In this document: positions 35,724 to 44,928 of the stretch, in pieces
Layout: every line of letters begins with the position of its first letter
How positions within the stretch are numbered: the stretch's first letter is position 1
From: Microvirga antarctica
GTDB taxonomy: Bacteria > Pseudomonadota > Alphaproteobacteria > Rhizobiales > Beijerinckiaceae
NCBI RefSeq assembly: GCF_017921815.1
Contig: NZ_JAGEMM010000002.1
Coordinates: forward strand, 558,001-622,000
Reading direction: 5' to 3'
DNA length: 64,000 nucleotides
Translations under genes and position numbers: made by a program
The notes under the pieces: model-generated
What the model was told of the DNA's origin: nothing
Databases searched by the model: none
The model's input: the letters and a program-made list of their open reading frames with translations, nothing else

Positions 35724-36554
35724 ATGGAAACCCTTGGACGGCTTGCGAAAAGTCCGGCGGCCATCGTCGGCCTTCTCCTCCTTCTGGTCGTCGTGGCAAT
35801 GGCGTTTGCCGCGCCTTTCCTGTACCCCAAGGACCCGCTGAGCCTTGCCGGCAGACCCCTGCAATGGCCCTTCGCCAATCCGCGGTTCTGGCTCGGCACT
35901 GACACGACGGGCCGGGATATCGCGGCGCAGATCTTCCATGGCGCGCGCGTGTCGCTGCTGATCGGCGTGATCGCCACGGCGTTGTCGATCTCCATCGGGA
36001 TCGCGCTGGGAGCGCTTGCCGGCTATTATGGCGGTCTCGTCGACGACGTGCTGATGCGCATTACCGAGGCGTTCCAGACCCTGCCGAATTTCCTCCTGCT
36101 CCTCGTTCTCGTTGCCGTGTTCGGCTCCGACATCAAGACCGTGACGATCGCCATCGGCCTGGTGTCCTGGCCTGCCTCCGCGCGCCTCACCCGCGCGGAA
36201 TTCCTTTCCCTGCGCAGCCGCGAGTTCGTCCAGGCCTCACGCACATTGGGCATGCGGGATGTGCAGATCATTTTCCGCGAGATCCTGCCCAACGCCCTGC
36301 CGCCGGTCATCGTTTATGCGAGCGTCATCATGGCGACGGCCATTCTGCTCGAAAGCGCGCTCGCCTTCCTCAATCTCTCGGATCCGAACGTGCCGTCTTG
36401 GGGCAATCTCATCGGAACGGGGCGTTCCGTTCTGCGCACCCAGTGGTATGTGTCGGCGATCCCCGGCGTGGTGATCCTGCTCACGGTTCTGGCCGTCTCG
36501 CTGGTCGGGCAGGGGCTGAACGATGCGCTGAACCCAAGGCTGAAGCGGCGATGA
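35724..36554 (+). CDS. ABC importer permease, DppC type
   Basis: A 276-residue permease with the DppC layout: a first helix (IVGLLLLLVVVAMAFAAPFL), then the periplasmic FWLGTDTTGRDIAAQIFHGARVSLLIG signature (core GTDTTGRDI), four to five more helices, and the EAA loop QASRTLGMRDVQIIFREILPNALPP (core ASRTLGMRDVQI). It starts eight bases after the DppB-type gene and its stop overlaps the ATPase start as ATGA. A longer frame reaching 35133 lies inside the previous gene and is not real. Confidence 0.93.
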   Translation: METLGRLAKSPAAIVGLLLLLVVVAMAFAAPFLYPKDPLSLAGRPLQWPFANPRFWLGTDTTGRDIAAQIFHGARVSLLIGVIATALSISIGIALGALAGYYGGLVDDVLMRITEAFQTLPNFLLLLVLVAVFGSDIKTVTIAIGLVSWPASARLTRAEFLSLRSREFVQASRTLGMRDVQIIFREILPNALPPVIVYASVIMATAILLESALAFLNLSDPNVPSWGNLIGTGRSVLRTQWYVSAIPGVVILLTVLAVSLVGQGLNDALNPRLKRR

Positions 36555-38230
36555 GCGCGATCCTTTCCCTCGAAGGCCTGACGGTCTCGCTGCCGCCGGG
36601 CGCGGATCGTTCCTTCGCGCTCGAAGACGTCTCGCTGGCGCTCCGCCCCAACGAGATTCTGTGCGTCGTGGGCGAGAGCGGCTCGGGCAAGTCGATGATG
36701 GCCGGCGCGATTCTCGGCCTGCTGCCCGACGACGTGTATGCCACGGCCGGCAAGGTCGTGCTCGAGGGCGAGAACCTGCTCGCCTTCAGCGACGAGGCTC
36801 TGCAAAAGATCCGCGGCGCGCGCATCGGCATGATTTTTCAGGAACCGATGACGGCGCTCAATCCACTTTTGACCATCGGCGACCAGATCGCCGAGATGTT
36901 CGAGACGCACACGGATCTGGGCGCTGGAATCATCCGCGATCGCGTGCTCGACCTGTTGCGCGACGTCCATATTCCCGATCCGGAAGCCGCGCGCCGGGCC
37001 TATCCGCACGAGTTGTCCGGCGGGCAGCGGCAGAGGGCGATGATCGCCATGGCGCTGGCGCTCGAGCCCCGCCTTCTGATTGCCGATGAGCCGACCACGG
37101 CGCTCGATGTGACGACGCAGGCGCAAATCCTCAAGCTGATCCGCGAGCTTCAGCAGCGCAAGGGAACGGCGGTCCTCTTCATCACCCACGATTTCGGCGT
37201 GGTGGCCGAGATCGCCGACCGGGTCGCGGTGATGCAGAAGGGACGGCTCGTCGAGGAGGGTCTCGCAGACGACGTTCTGAATCATCCGCAGCACTCCTAT
37301 ACGCGGGCCCTGATCGCGGCCGTGCCACCCCTGCTTCCGCCGCCGGCACAGCAGACCGGCAGCGATATCATCCTGCGCATCGAACACGTCTCGAAGACCT
37401 ATCGCAAGGGCGGGCTTCTGGCGCGCAGCCGCCGTGTGACCCACGCGGTGAACGACGTCACGCTGTCGCTACCGCGCGGAGGGACCCTCGGGATCGTGGG
37501 CGAGAGCGGTTCCGGCAAGTCGACCCTGGCGCGCTGCATGGTGCGCCTTCTCGATCCGGACAAAGGATCGATCTGGCTTGGCGACACGGATCTGGCGACC
37601 CTGTCGCGCAAGGACATGCGCGCCGCGACGCAACGCATTCAAATGGTCTACCAGGACCCTTTCGCGTCCCTCAACCCACGCCGACGGGCCGGCGAACTCG
37701 TGGCCCAGGGGCCGATCATCCATGGGGAATCACGGGCGCTGGCGCAGGCCCGCGTGAAGGAGCTGTTCGCCCTTGTCGGGCTCGATCCCGATTCGACCGA
37801 GCGCTTCCCGCACGAATTCTCCGGCGGCCAGCGCCAGCGGATCGGTCTCGCGCGCGCGCTTGCGCTCAATCCCGAAGTGCTGGTGGCGGACGAGCCCGTT
37901 TCCGCGCTCGACGTGTCGGTCCAGGCGCAGGTGCTGCGTCTGCTGGCTGATCTGCGCAGCCGCCTCGGCCTCTCGATGATCTTCATCACCCACGACCTGC
38001 GGGTGGCAGCCCAGATTTGCGATCGGATCGCCGTCATGAAGGATGGCGCGGTCGTCGAGGAGGGATTGACCGCAGACGTGTTCACCGCTCCGCGCCATCC
38101 TTATACCAGAGCGCTTCTCGCGTCCGTTCCCGGGCGCGACTGGATTCCCCCGGTGTCGCCGGACGTCCTGACTGGTCACGGCGCCGCGGCGGCCCCCGTC
38201 CCCGACCCCATCAACATCTCAAGGAGATAG
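36551..38230 (+). CDS. ABC importer dual ATPase (DppD-DppF fusion)
   Basis: A 559-residue protein with two complete ATPase domains. Domain 1 has Walker [10 protein letters not shown] near residue 41, signature LSGGQRQR near 156 and Walker [13 protein letters not shown]. Domain 2 has Walker [10 protein letters not shown] near 317, signature FSGGQRQR near 424 and Walker [13 protein letters not shown]. Each ends with the oligopeptide C-terminal PYTRAL block that follows in DppD/OppF relatives ([24 protein letters not shown]). It energises the two permeases. ATG at 36551 overlaps the previous stop. The fused form is common in Hyphomicrobiales. Confidence 0.94.
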   Translation: MSAILSLEGLTVSLPPGADRSFALEDVSLALRPNEILCVVGESGSGKSMMAGAILGLLPDDVYATAGKVVLEGENLLAFSDEALQKIRGARIGMIFQEPMTALNPLLTIGDQIAEMFETHTDLGAGIIRDRVLDLLRDVHIPDPEAARRAYPHELSGGQRQRAMIAMALALEPRLLIADEPTTALDVTTQAQILKLIRELQQRKGTAVLFITHDFGVVAEIADRVAVMQKGRLVEEGLADDVLNHPQHSYTRALIAAVPPLLPPPAQQTGSDIILRIEHVSKTYRKGGLLARSRRVTHAVNDVTLSLPRGGTLGIVGESGSGKSTLARCMVRLLDPDKGSIWLGDTDLATLSRKDMRAATQRIQMVYQDPFASLNPRRRAGELVAQGPIIHGESRALAQARVKELFALVGLDPDSTERFPHEFSGGQRQRIGLARALALNPEVLVADEPVSALDVSVQAQVLRLLADLRSRLGLSMIFITHDLRVAAQICDRIAVMKDGAVVEEGLTADVFTAPRHPYTRALLASVPGRDWIPPVSPDVLTGHGAAAAPVPDPINISRR

Positions 38231-38235
38231 CGCGC

Positions 38236-38715
38236 ATGACGTCGTCCCTTCCCATCATCGAACGCCGGCGGATCGAGGCCGAGCTGCTGAAAGAGGTCTA
38301 CACCACGCTCGTGGAGCGCCATGGCAAGGAGGAAGCGCGCCGCGTGGTGTCCGAATCCGTGCGGCGATCCTCGATCGCACAGGCGGCGCAGTTTGCCGCG
38401 CAGGCCGAGGGCGGCACCAGTCTCCAGAGTTTTGTCGACATCCAGTCCAACTGGACCGCCGAAAACGCGCTCGAGATCGAGCCCCTGCATCGGGACGCGA
38501 CGCATTTCGACTTCAACGTGACCCGCTGTCGTTATGCCGAGATGTACAAGGCGATGGGAATGGGAGAGATCGGCGGTCTGCTGTCATGCAACCGCGACGG
38601 CTCCTTCTGCGAGGGGTATGATCCAAAGCTGAAGATGACGCGGACCCAAACCATCATGGAAGGCGCAAGCCATTGCGACTTCCGCTACCGCTACGAGGCG
38701 GATGCCCAGACCTGA
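38236..38715 (+). CDS. L-2-amino-thiazoline-4-carboxylate hydrolase family protein
   Basis: A 159-residue protein of the ATC_hydrolase family. The first half is helical (RRRIEAELLKEVYTTLVERHG); the second holds the family core: FNVTRCRYAEMYKAMG, LLSCNRDGSFCEGYDP, RTQTIMEGASHCDFRY, with the conserved Cys/Asp/His cluster. The family name comes from the Pseudomonas enzyme that opens the thiazoline ring of L-ATC on the way to L-cysteine; most members are uncharacterised. AAGGAG precedes the ATG at 38236. It is translated right after the importer ATPase (five bases between), so its substrate is probably the imported compound or a product of it. Confidence 0.8.
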   Translation: MTSSLPIIERRRIEAELLKEVYTTLVERHGKEEARRVVSESVRRSSIAQAAQFAAQAEGGTSLQSFVDIQSNWTAENALEIEPLHRDATHFDFNVTRCRYAEMYKAMGMGEIGGLLSCNRDGSFCEGYDPKLKMTRTQTIMEGASHCDFRYRYEADAQT

Positions 38716-38744
38716 CGCGACCCCAAGCCTGAACTGGACCCGAC

Positions 38745-40208
38745 GTGGACCATCTTCTCAACAGCATCGTGCGTGCCACCCAGCGTTCGACTGACGACCT
38801 CGAGCGCCGGATCGCGCGCGATCTCGAGGTTCTCAACCTTCCGGCGGCGAACTGGCCCGCGCGGAAGGATGGCCCTGACGGGAGACCCGCCACCGACGTT
38901 GTCGTGGTGGGCGCAGGGATGAACGGCATCGCCGCCGCCGCCGCCCTGTTGTTCAAGGGCGTTCGTCACATCCGCATTCTCGAGCGGGCATCGGCAGGCC
39001 GCGAAGGCCCATGGCGCACCTTTGCGCGGATGGATACGCTGCGCTCTCCCAAGACATTGCCCGGGCCGGCCCTCGGCATTCCATCCTTGAGCTTTCGGGC
39101 ATGGTATGAGGCCTCGTTCGGCGTGGAAGCGTGGCACGATCTGTACAAGATCGACAATGGCGACTGGGTGGATTACCTGTCCTTTCTCCAGCGGGTGCTG
39201 AAGCTCCCTGTCGAACACGACACGGCGGTTCACGCGATCAAGCCGGTGGGCGGATTTCTGCGGGTCGAGATTGGGTCAGCCGCGGGCGACAGCGTGGTCT
39301 TTGCCCGCCGTGTGCTGCTCGCGACCGGGCGCGGCGGCGCAGGTGGCGACAAGATCCCGGACTTCATCGATGCGACCCTCTGGCCGGATCTGGCTGCCCA
39401 CACCAACGACTTTGTCGATTTCAATCAGTTGCGGGGACGCAGCATCGGCATCGTCGGCGGTGGCGCATCGGCCTGGGACAACGCAGCGACGGCGCTCGAG
39501 AAGGGCGCCGGACGGGTGGACATGTATGTGCGCCGGGAGAGCCTGCCACAGATCAACAAGGGACGGGGCTCCGCAACCCCCGGCTATTTTCATGGCTGGG
39601 CCGCCCTTGCGGATTCCGACAAATGGGGGCTGTCCGTCTATTTGAACGACGTGCAGGCGCCTCCGCCGCACGAGACGGTGCGGCGGGCATTGAGGCAGCC
39701 GAACTTCCACATCCATCTCGGCAAGCCGGTGACACGCGCCTTTCGGCAGGACGCGCAGGCCGCGGTGACAATCCGGGGCGAGGAAACGCCCCGCCGCCAC
39801 GACTTCCTCATTGTCGGGACGGGCTTTCAGGTGGATGCCGCAGCAATTCCGGAAATTGCCGGGCTGGCGCCGTTTGTGGCCCGATGGCGCGATCGCTACG
39901 AGCCGCCAGAGGACCTGAGGCGGCCGGGCCTGGGTGACTTTCCGTATCTGGGCGATGGTTTCGAACTTCTGGAGCGCGAGACTGGGACATGCCCGGATCT
40001 GTCGCGCATCCATCTCTTGAACCACGGCGCAGCCCTGAGCCACGGCGCCATCGCCAGCGACATCCCCGGCGTCAACGTTGCGGCCGAACGCGTGGCCGTC
40101 GCCATCACCAAGAGCCTCTTCCGCGAGGACATCGACGTGGTCCGCCGCGACCTCGAAGCTTTCGACGAGCCCGAATTGCAGGACACGCCGTTCTTCGTGC
40201 AGCCGTAA
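38745..40208 (+). CDS. FAD/NAD(P)-binding monooxygenase-like protein
   Basis: A 487-residue flavoprotein. The FAD Rossmann loop VVVVGAGMNGIAAA lies near residue 53 and the NADPH loop SIGIVGGGASAWD near 236, the two-dinucleotide arrangement of flavin-containing and Baeyer-Villiger monooxygenases. HDFLIVGTGFQVD near residue 358 is the third conserved strand, with a GTG in place of the ATG of classic members. The N-terminal DHLLNSIVRATQRSTDDLERR helix is unusual for FMO. Start is a GTG at 38745, 29 bases after the hydrolase gene. It likely oxidises an N- or S-containing substrate delivered by the importer. Substrate unknown. Confidence 0.8.
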   Translation: MDHLLNSIVRATQRSTDDLERRIARDLEVLNLPAANWPARKDGPDGRPATDVVVVGAGMNGIAAAAALLFKGVRHIRILERASAGREGPWRTFARMDTLRSPKTLPGPALGIPSLSFRAWYEASFGVEAWHDLYKIDNGDWVDYLSFLQRVLKLPVEHDTAVHAIKPVGGFLRVEIGSAAGDSVVFARRVLLATGRGGAGGDKIPDFIDATLWPDLAAHTNDFVDFNQLRGRSIGIVGGGASAWDNAATALEKGAGRVDMYVRRESLPQINKGRGSATPGYFHGWAALADSDKWGLSVYLNDVQAPPPHETVRRALRQPNFHIHLGKPVTRAFRQDAQAAVTIRGEETPRRHDFLIVGTGFQVDAAAIPEIAGLAPFVARWRDRYEPPEDLRRPGLGDFPYLGDGFELLERETGTCPDLSRIHLLNHGAALSHGAIASDIPGVNVAAERVAVAITKSLFREDIDVVRRDLEAFDEPELQDTPFFVQP

Positions 40209-40211
40209 GAG

Positions 40212-41045
40212 CTATTCCACGAACGCCAAAGCGACGCCGCCAGCCGCGTCGTGCGGCACCACGACCCGGTCGGCGTCACGGGTGTGTGGCACAGCGTTCT
40301 TGGCCAGCAGGTCGGCAACGCTGCCGACCGATCGGGCCTTGAAGGTCAGTGCGACCATGCGGTCGGACCCGTCGGTGCTGGTGGGCACCGCGCCGGGGAA
40401 GCGGCTCTCAGCATCCTGCGGCGTCAGAAACAGCACGGTCGCGCGGCCGGCCTTCATCGCGACGCCGCCTTTGATGTCGGTCAGGGCCTGCGAGCCGAAA
40501 ATCGTCCGGTAGAGATCGCCGGTTTTCTGTGGGTCCGACGCCGCGATGACAAATTCCACGATATCGACCACACCGTTTTGATGCTGCCGCCATTCGTCCC
40601 GCCAGACGAGGTCCGGCGTGAAATGCTGGCAGAAGAAGACGCGCCCGTTCGGCACGAGCGAGGACCCGAGGCGAACGACCCGGAAGGCCGCGTCGTGAAG
40701 CCCATCGGCGAGCCGCACGGGACGGGAGAAATCGGACGGGTTGTCGACGGCAAGCCCTTGCGTGTCCAGGTCGCCATGCAGGCGCAGCGCATCGGATGTC
40801 TTGAACACGAGGCCGGTGAGGCCGACCGGATGCGTCCAGAGATCGGCCCGTTGGGTCTGGCGGCCGGGCTCGAAGCCCAGCAATTCGAGGTAGTTCTCGC
40901 CGAAGATGGCGAGGTGATTGCTCGAACCCAGCGTGTGATGTCCGCGTTCGCTGAGCTGGAACCCGAGCCGGCGATATTGCTGCAGGGCGCCATCGAGGTT
41001 GCCCATGACGTTGACGACGACGTGATCGAGAATGGGATGCGTCAC
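40212..41045 (-). CDS. VOC/glyoxalase-like domain protein
   Basis: A 277-residue protein of the vicinal-oxygen-chelate superfamily with two half-domains. ILDHVVVNV with GALQQYRRLGFQLSERGHHTLGSSNH (core YRRLGFQLSERGHH) starts the first beta-alpha-beta-beta-beta unit, and VVDIVEFVIAASDPQKTGDLY starts the second. NHLAIFGENYLELLGF gives a probable metal-ligand Glu. I place the start at a GTG at 41045 just before the family core; a TTG at 41081 would add 12 residues. It converges on the monooxygenase gene with three bases between stops. Reaction unknown; members include dioxygenases, isomerases and lyases. Confidence 0.75.
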   Translation of the reverse strand: MTHPILDHVVVNVMGNLDGALQQYRRLGFQLSERGHHTLGSSNHLAIFGENYLELLGFEPGRQTQRADLWTHPVGLTGLVFKTSDALRLHGDLDTQGLAVDNPSDFSRPVRLADGLHDAAFRVVRLGSSLVPNGRVFFCQHFTPDLVWRDEWRQHQNGVVDIVEFVIAASDPQKTGDLYRTIFGSQALTDIKGGVAMKAGRATVLFLTPQDAESRFPGAVPTSTDGSDRMVALTFKARSVGSVADLLAKNAVPHTRDADRVVVPHDAAGGVALAFVE

Positions 41046-41096
41046 GATGGATGGTCCGGTGTTGAGAGGGACAAGGCTCAAGGCGTATTGGCGGTT

Positions 41097-41606
41097 TTAT
41101 GGCGTATGGCTCTCAGCACGTTCGAGCCTGATCCAGCAGCATCCGCCGCCCCGCTCTTCGCTCCAGGTCTGGTTCGAGAACTGCAGGCCCGCCGCCTCGA
41201 ACAGGCCTTTGTCGAACGCGCCTGCAAGGCTGCAGAGCGTGGCGACGCGCTCGCTTGGCAAATCGGATGCCCGCCAGGCGTCCTTCAGTGGACAGCGATG
41301 GACACGGATGTCCATCGCGTCCGCGCTGACGCTGGCCTCGTGCGGATACATGCGGCCCCCGTCCGGACTCACCGACAGAAAACGACGGCCGACCGCCTCC
41401 GGTTCGGCCGGGGTATCCTTGAAGAGTGCTGCGGCCACTTCGCGGCCGCGTCGTTCCAGCGCCCGGGACATCAGCGCAACGGCCTCATCATGGCCGTACG
41501 CGCTTTCGAGTTCGTCGAGCATTAGGCGATAGAGGTGGGCGCGGTTCTGAAACGCATCCTCCAGCTCGCGCTGAAGGGTTGCAACCTGATCAGGCGGTGT
41601 GGTCAT
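41097..41606 (-). CDS. Second ATC-hydrolase family protein
   Basis: A 169-residue homologue, more distant, of the protein at 38236. It keeps the family pattern: helical FQNRAHLYRLMLDELESAYG then IRVHRCPLKDAWRASDL, TLCSLAGAFDKGLF, and a C-terminal WSEERGGGCCWIRL. Compared with the first copy the segment T-x-C-R is R-C-P and the DFRY end is CWIRL. It is encoded on the opposite strand next to the VOC gene, with about 50 bases between them. Start ATG at 41606 is one of several; further ATGs at 41636 and 41645 add residues without clear family support. It may bind the same or a related compound. Confidence 0.7.
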   Translation of the reverse strand: MTTPPDQVATLQRELEDAFQNRAHLYRLMLDELESAYGHDEAVALMSRALERRGREVAAALFKDTPAEPEAVGRRFLSVSPDGGRMYPHEASVSADAMDIRVHRCPLKDAWRASDLPSERVATLCSLAGAFDKGLFEAAGLQFSNQTWSEERGGGCCWIRLERAESHTP

Positions 41607-41809
41607 CGGCGGTCCGTCGGTGAGAGGCTTTTGCATGATCGGCATTCTAACGCGGTCGACACCATGGGACCAATTCTCTTTCACCGAAACGCAGTTGGTT
41701 GCCCGAATTGGCGCGGTCAACGCCGTACGCCTGTGCTACCACCAACGTCACCGCGTGAGCCTGGCGGGTATTTCGTCAAGAAGCCGCCTGTGCTTTGATC
41801 AACCTGCGA

Positions 41810-42202
41810 ATGGCCGATGGGATGACGATGGACGAGTGGTTTACCTCAGCCCTGCGGATGACAACGCGCCTGATCGAAATCGGCGGGATCGCCATCATCG
41901 TCATCGGGTTGATGGCCGGAACCATCGGCTATCTGCGTCGTCTGGTGGTCGGTGCGCCCGGCACCGAGGCGTATTCGGGCTATCGGTCGAGCGTGGGACG
42001 GGCGATTCTGCTGGGGCTCGAGTTTCTGGTGGCGGCCGATATCATCAACACGGTCGCCATCGAGCCGACCCTCCAGAGTCTCGCCATTCTGGCTGGCATC
42101 ATCCTCATCCGGACCTTCCTCAGCTTCTCCCTCGAAGTGGAAATCGACGGGCGCTGGCCATGGCAGCGGCAGGATGGGCAGTCGCGCGAAAAAGCCTCCT
42201 AG
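41810..42202 (+). CDS. DUF1622 family membrane protein
   Basis: A 130-residue protein with three hydrophobic helices: IEIGGIAIIVIGLMAGTIGYL, AILLGLEFLVAADIINTVAI, and LQSLAILAGIILIRTFLSFSLEVE (core LAILAGIILIRTFLSF). The second and third, with the LEFLVAADI and RTFLSFSLE motifs, identify the DUF1622 family, which has no known function. In-frame ATGs at 41810, 41822 and 41828 and a TTG at 41795 are possible starts; none has a strong ribosome site. It lies alone upstream of marC. Confidence 0.8.
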   Translation: MADGMTMDEWFTSALRMTTRLIEIGGIAIIVIGLMAGTIGYLRRLVVGAPGTEAYSGYRSSVGRAILLGLEFLVAADIINTVAIEPTLQSLAILAGIILIRTFLSFSLEVEIDGRWPWQRQDGQSREKAS

Positions 42203-42284
42203 TCGCTCTCGCCGGAAAATATGTTTTCTGACAGTCGCACATCGTCGATGAGTTCCCGGGCCTCCTACCGATCGCGAGTTGCCG

Positions 42285-42920
42285 ATGCTGGAAGATCAGA
42301 AACTGCTCCTGAACCAGTTCTTCACGCTGTGGGCGATGCTCGACCCGATCAGCCATCTGCCGCTCTTCCTGGGGGCGACCGCAGACCTGTCATCGCAGGA
42401 ACGCCGCCGAGCCGCGATCCTCGCCGTCCTGTTCTCCTACGCGGTTCTGCTCTTCTTCGGCTTCATCGGACAACACGTGTTGAGTGCGATGGGAATTTCA
42501 CTGATGTCGTTCCAGATCGCGGGCGGCATCATCCTTCTGCTGTTCTCGATCTCGATGGTGCTGGGCCAGCCGCTCGCGGCGACCAAAGCCGCCGAGGAAG
42601 CGCCTGAGTCGGCGCTTGGCGTTGCCATCTATCCGCTCGCAACCCCCATCATCGCGGGGCCGGGCAGCATGCTGGCGATCATCCTGCTGACCGACAACAA
42701 CCGTTTCACGCTCTCCGAGCAAGTGGCGACTTTTGGTGTCCTGGCGGTGGTGCTGGGCCTCCTTCTGACCATCTTTCTCATGGGCGACATCATCTTCAAG
42801 GCGATCGGGCGCGGCGGCACCAATGTCATGCGCCGGGTCATGGGTGTGATCCTCGCCGCCTTGTCGGTGAACCTGATCCTCTCGGCGGTCGCCGAGTGGT
42901 TGAAGCTGCCGCCGATCTGA
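42285..42920 (+). CDS. MarC-family integral membrane protein
   Basis: A 211-residue protein with six predicted helices of the MarC/UPF0056 family. LLLNQFFTLWAMLDPISHLPLFL is the N-terminal signature with the DP motif in helix 1, and YPLATPIIAGPGSMLAIILLT (core ATPIIAGPGSM) is the conserved central segment. MarC was once linked to multiple antibiotic resistance, but that was not confirmed; function remains unknown. ATG at 42285 is preferred over a TTG two codons upstream. Confidence 0.9.
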   Translation: MLEDQKLLLNQFFTLWAMLDPISHLPLFLGATADLSSQERRRAAILAVLFSYAVLLFFGFIGQHVLSAMGISLMSFQIAGGIILLLFSISMVLGQPLAATKAAEEAPESALGVAIYPLATPIIAGPGSMLAIILLTDNNRFTLSEQVATFGVLAVVLGLLLTIFLMGDIIFKAIGRGGTNVMRRVMGVILAALSVNLILSAVAEWLKLPPI

Positions 42921-43010
42921 GAACGCCCCGTCAAACGGAGAGGGCCGCGGGTGTTATCCGCGTATCCCATGAGATTTTCAGCGGATTTATCATCGCGAGG
43001 GCATGATTAG

Positions 43011-43029
43011 CCGGCAACCTGATTGCCGG
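43011..43029. repeat. Inverted repeat upstream of the Na/Pi cotransporter
   Basis: CCGGCAA (43011-43017) and TTGCCGG (43023-43029) form a perfect 7-base stem with a 5-base loop, 58 bases before the cotransporter start. It has no T-run. It may be an operator or a 5' leader hairpin. Confidence 0.3.
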
Positions 43030-43087
43030 ATGGGTCCGACAGGATTAAGCAGAAGGTTTGGCACCTGACCACAACCCTGAGGAATGA

Positions 43088-44731
43088 ATGTCCGCGACTG
43101 CCGTCCTGATTCACCTGTTCGGTGAGATCGCCCTGCTTCTCTGGGGCATCAACATGGTCAATAGCGGGGTCCAGCGGGCTTTCGGCAGCGATCTGAGGTG
43201 GATCCTCGGCGTCGGGCTGCGCACGCGCATGCGGGCATTTCTCGCCGGCCTCGGTGTGACGACCGTGCTCCAGAGCAGTACAGCCACCGCGTTGATGGTG
43301 TCGTCCTTCACGGCTGGGGGAGCCGTCGACCTCGTGCCGGCGCTTGCGGTGATGCTCGGGGCGAATGTCGGGACGACGCTGATCGTCCAGGTGCTCTCCT
43401 TCGACATCACCCTGATTTTCCCGATGCTGATTTTCGTCGGCTATGTTGCCTATCGCCGGGGCTCGTCGAGCCGGCTGCGCGATCTCGGACGGGTGGCCAT
43501 CGGCCTCGGGTTGATGCTGCTTTCGCTGCACCTGCTGTCGGAGACGATCCGTCCGATCGAATCGTCGGTCGTGCTGAAGAGCGTTCTGGCCGTCATCGCG
43601 CCCGATCCGCTGATCCTCGTCCTGCTGGCGACGCTTCTCGCCTGGGCTGCCCATTCGAGCGTCGCGGCGCTGCTGTTCATCATGTCGCTGGCCTCGGCGG
43701 GCGTCATCGATGCCCATTCGGCCATGGCCATGGTGCTGGGGGCCAATCTGGGCACCGCGCTCAACCCTCTGCTGGAGGCGTCCGGCGGCGATCCCGTGAA
43801 GCTGCGCGTGCCGATCGGCAATCTCGCGATACGGCTCGTCGGCGTCATCGTGGCGCTGCCGCTGATCAATCCCATTCTGGGCTATCTGACGATGTTCGAT
43901 CCGACACCGTCTCGGTTGGCGGCGAATTTCCATACGCTGTTCAACGTGGTGCTGGCCGCGGCCTTCATCCTGCCGCTGCCGTGGATCGCCCGGCTGCTGC
44001 TGCGGACCTTTCCCGACAAGGTCCGCTCGTCCGATCCCGGCGTTCCGCAATATCTGGACAACGATGCGCTCGATACACCCTCGGTCGCCCTGTCGAATGC
44101 GGCGCGCGAGGTCCTGCGCATGGGCGATATCGTCGAGACGATGCTGAGGGGGTCGCAGGACCTTTTTCACGACGGGGACATGAAGGAGGTCGAGGCGATC
44201 AGCCGGACCGACGACGTGGTCGACCGCCTCTACAGCGCCGTGCGTCGCTATCTCAGTTCCATCAACCACGAGGCCCTCAACGACGAGGAAGCCAAGCGCC
44301 TGTCCGACATCCTGGCCTTCGCCATCAATCTCGAACATGCCGGCGACATCATCGACAAGAACCTCATGGAGCTGGCGGCCAAGCGCATCAAGAATCACCT
44401 GCGCCTGCCCAAGGACAGTCTGGCCGATATCGACCAGATGCACGCCAAACTGCTGGAGCACCTGCATCTGGCGGCCTCCGTGCTGATGTTCCAGGACATC
44501 GGCTCGGCCCGCCGGCTGGTCGAGGAGAAGGAGCGTTTCCGCGAGTTCGAGCGCACCATCACCCAGCGCCATTTCGAGCAGTTGCGGTCGGGCAAATCGG
44601 TTGGCGACACGGGGGCGTTGCAGCTCGACATCGTGCGTGACCTCAAGCGGATCGAAGCGCATATTGCATCCACGGCCCATTCCCTGCTGGAGCAGAGCGG
44701 CGATCTCAAGCCCAGCCGGCTCACCTCGTAA
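43088..44731 (+). CDS. Na/Pi cotransporter with C-terminal PhoU-like domain
   Basis: A 547-residue protein. The N-terminal 310 residues contain two inverted repeats of the NptA/PNaS family: LLLWGINMVNSGVQRAFG, the QSSTATALMVSSFTAGG motif and a second copy near residue 195 (AHSSVAALLFIMSLASAGV). The C-terminal part (about 330-547) is helical and PhoU-like (REVLRMGDIVETMLRG, HAGDIIDKNL). It imports or exports phosphate with sodium, probably controlled by its PhoU domain. GAGGA precedes the ATG. It lies 167 bases after marC, with the inverted repeat at 43011 in between. Confidence 0.9.
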   Translation: MSATAVLIHLFGEIALLLWGINMVNSGVQRAFGSDLRWILGVGLRTRMRAFLAGLGVTTVLQSSTATALMVSSFTAGGAVDLVPALAVMLGANVGTTLIVQVLSFDITLIFPMLIFVGYVAYRRGSSSRLRDLGRVAIGLGLMLLSLHLLSETIRPIESSVVLKSVLAVIAPDPLILVLLATLLAWAAHSSVAALLFIMSLASAGVIDAHSAMAMVLGANLGTALNPLLEASGGDPVKLRVPIGNLAIRLVGVIVALPLINPILGYLTMFDPTPSRLAANFHTLFNVVLAAAFILPLPWIARLLLRTFPDKVRSSDPGVPQYLDNDALDTPSVALSNAAREVLRMGDIVETMLRGSQDLFHDGDMKEVEAISRTDDVVDRLYSAVRRYLSSINHEALNDEEAKRLSDILAFAINLEHAGDIIDKNLMELAAKRIKNHLRLPKDSLADIDQMHAKLLEHLHLAASVLMFQDIGSARRLVEEKERFREFERTITQRHFEQLRSGKSVGDTGALQLDIVRDLKRIEAHIASTAHSLLEQSGDLKPSRLTS

Positions 44732-44928
44732 AGTCGATCCACCGGTCAGCCTCTCTCGGAGCTTTCCAGTCGACAATGGTCCGCGCTCAGGCGCTTCCAT
44801 CTCGCGGCGCTGATGCGCCGAGAGATGCTGAGGCGCGCAGATGGCCAACGCCTCGGCTGAACGCCGCGGGAATGCCGGACCTTGAGGCGCAGCTACGGGC
44901 GCAGTCACCGGTCCCAAGGAGAACGGTT

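Noticed and set aside
43007-44917. 636-residue - strand frame across the Na/Pi cotransporter
   Set aside because: It is the antisense shadow of a clear transporter gene. Its Arg/His/Gln-rich composition is what GC-rich codon bias produces.
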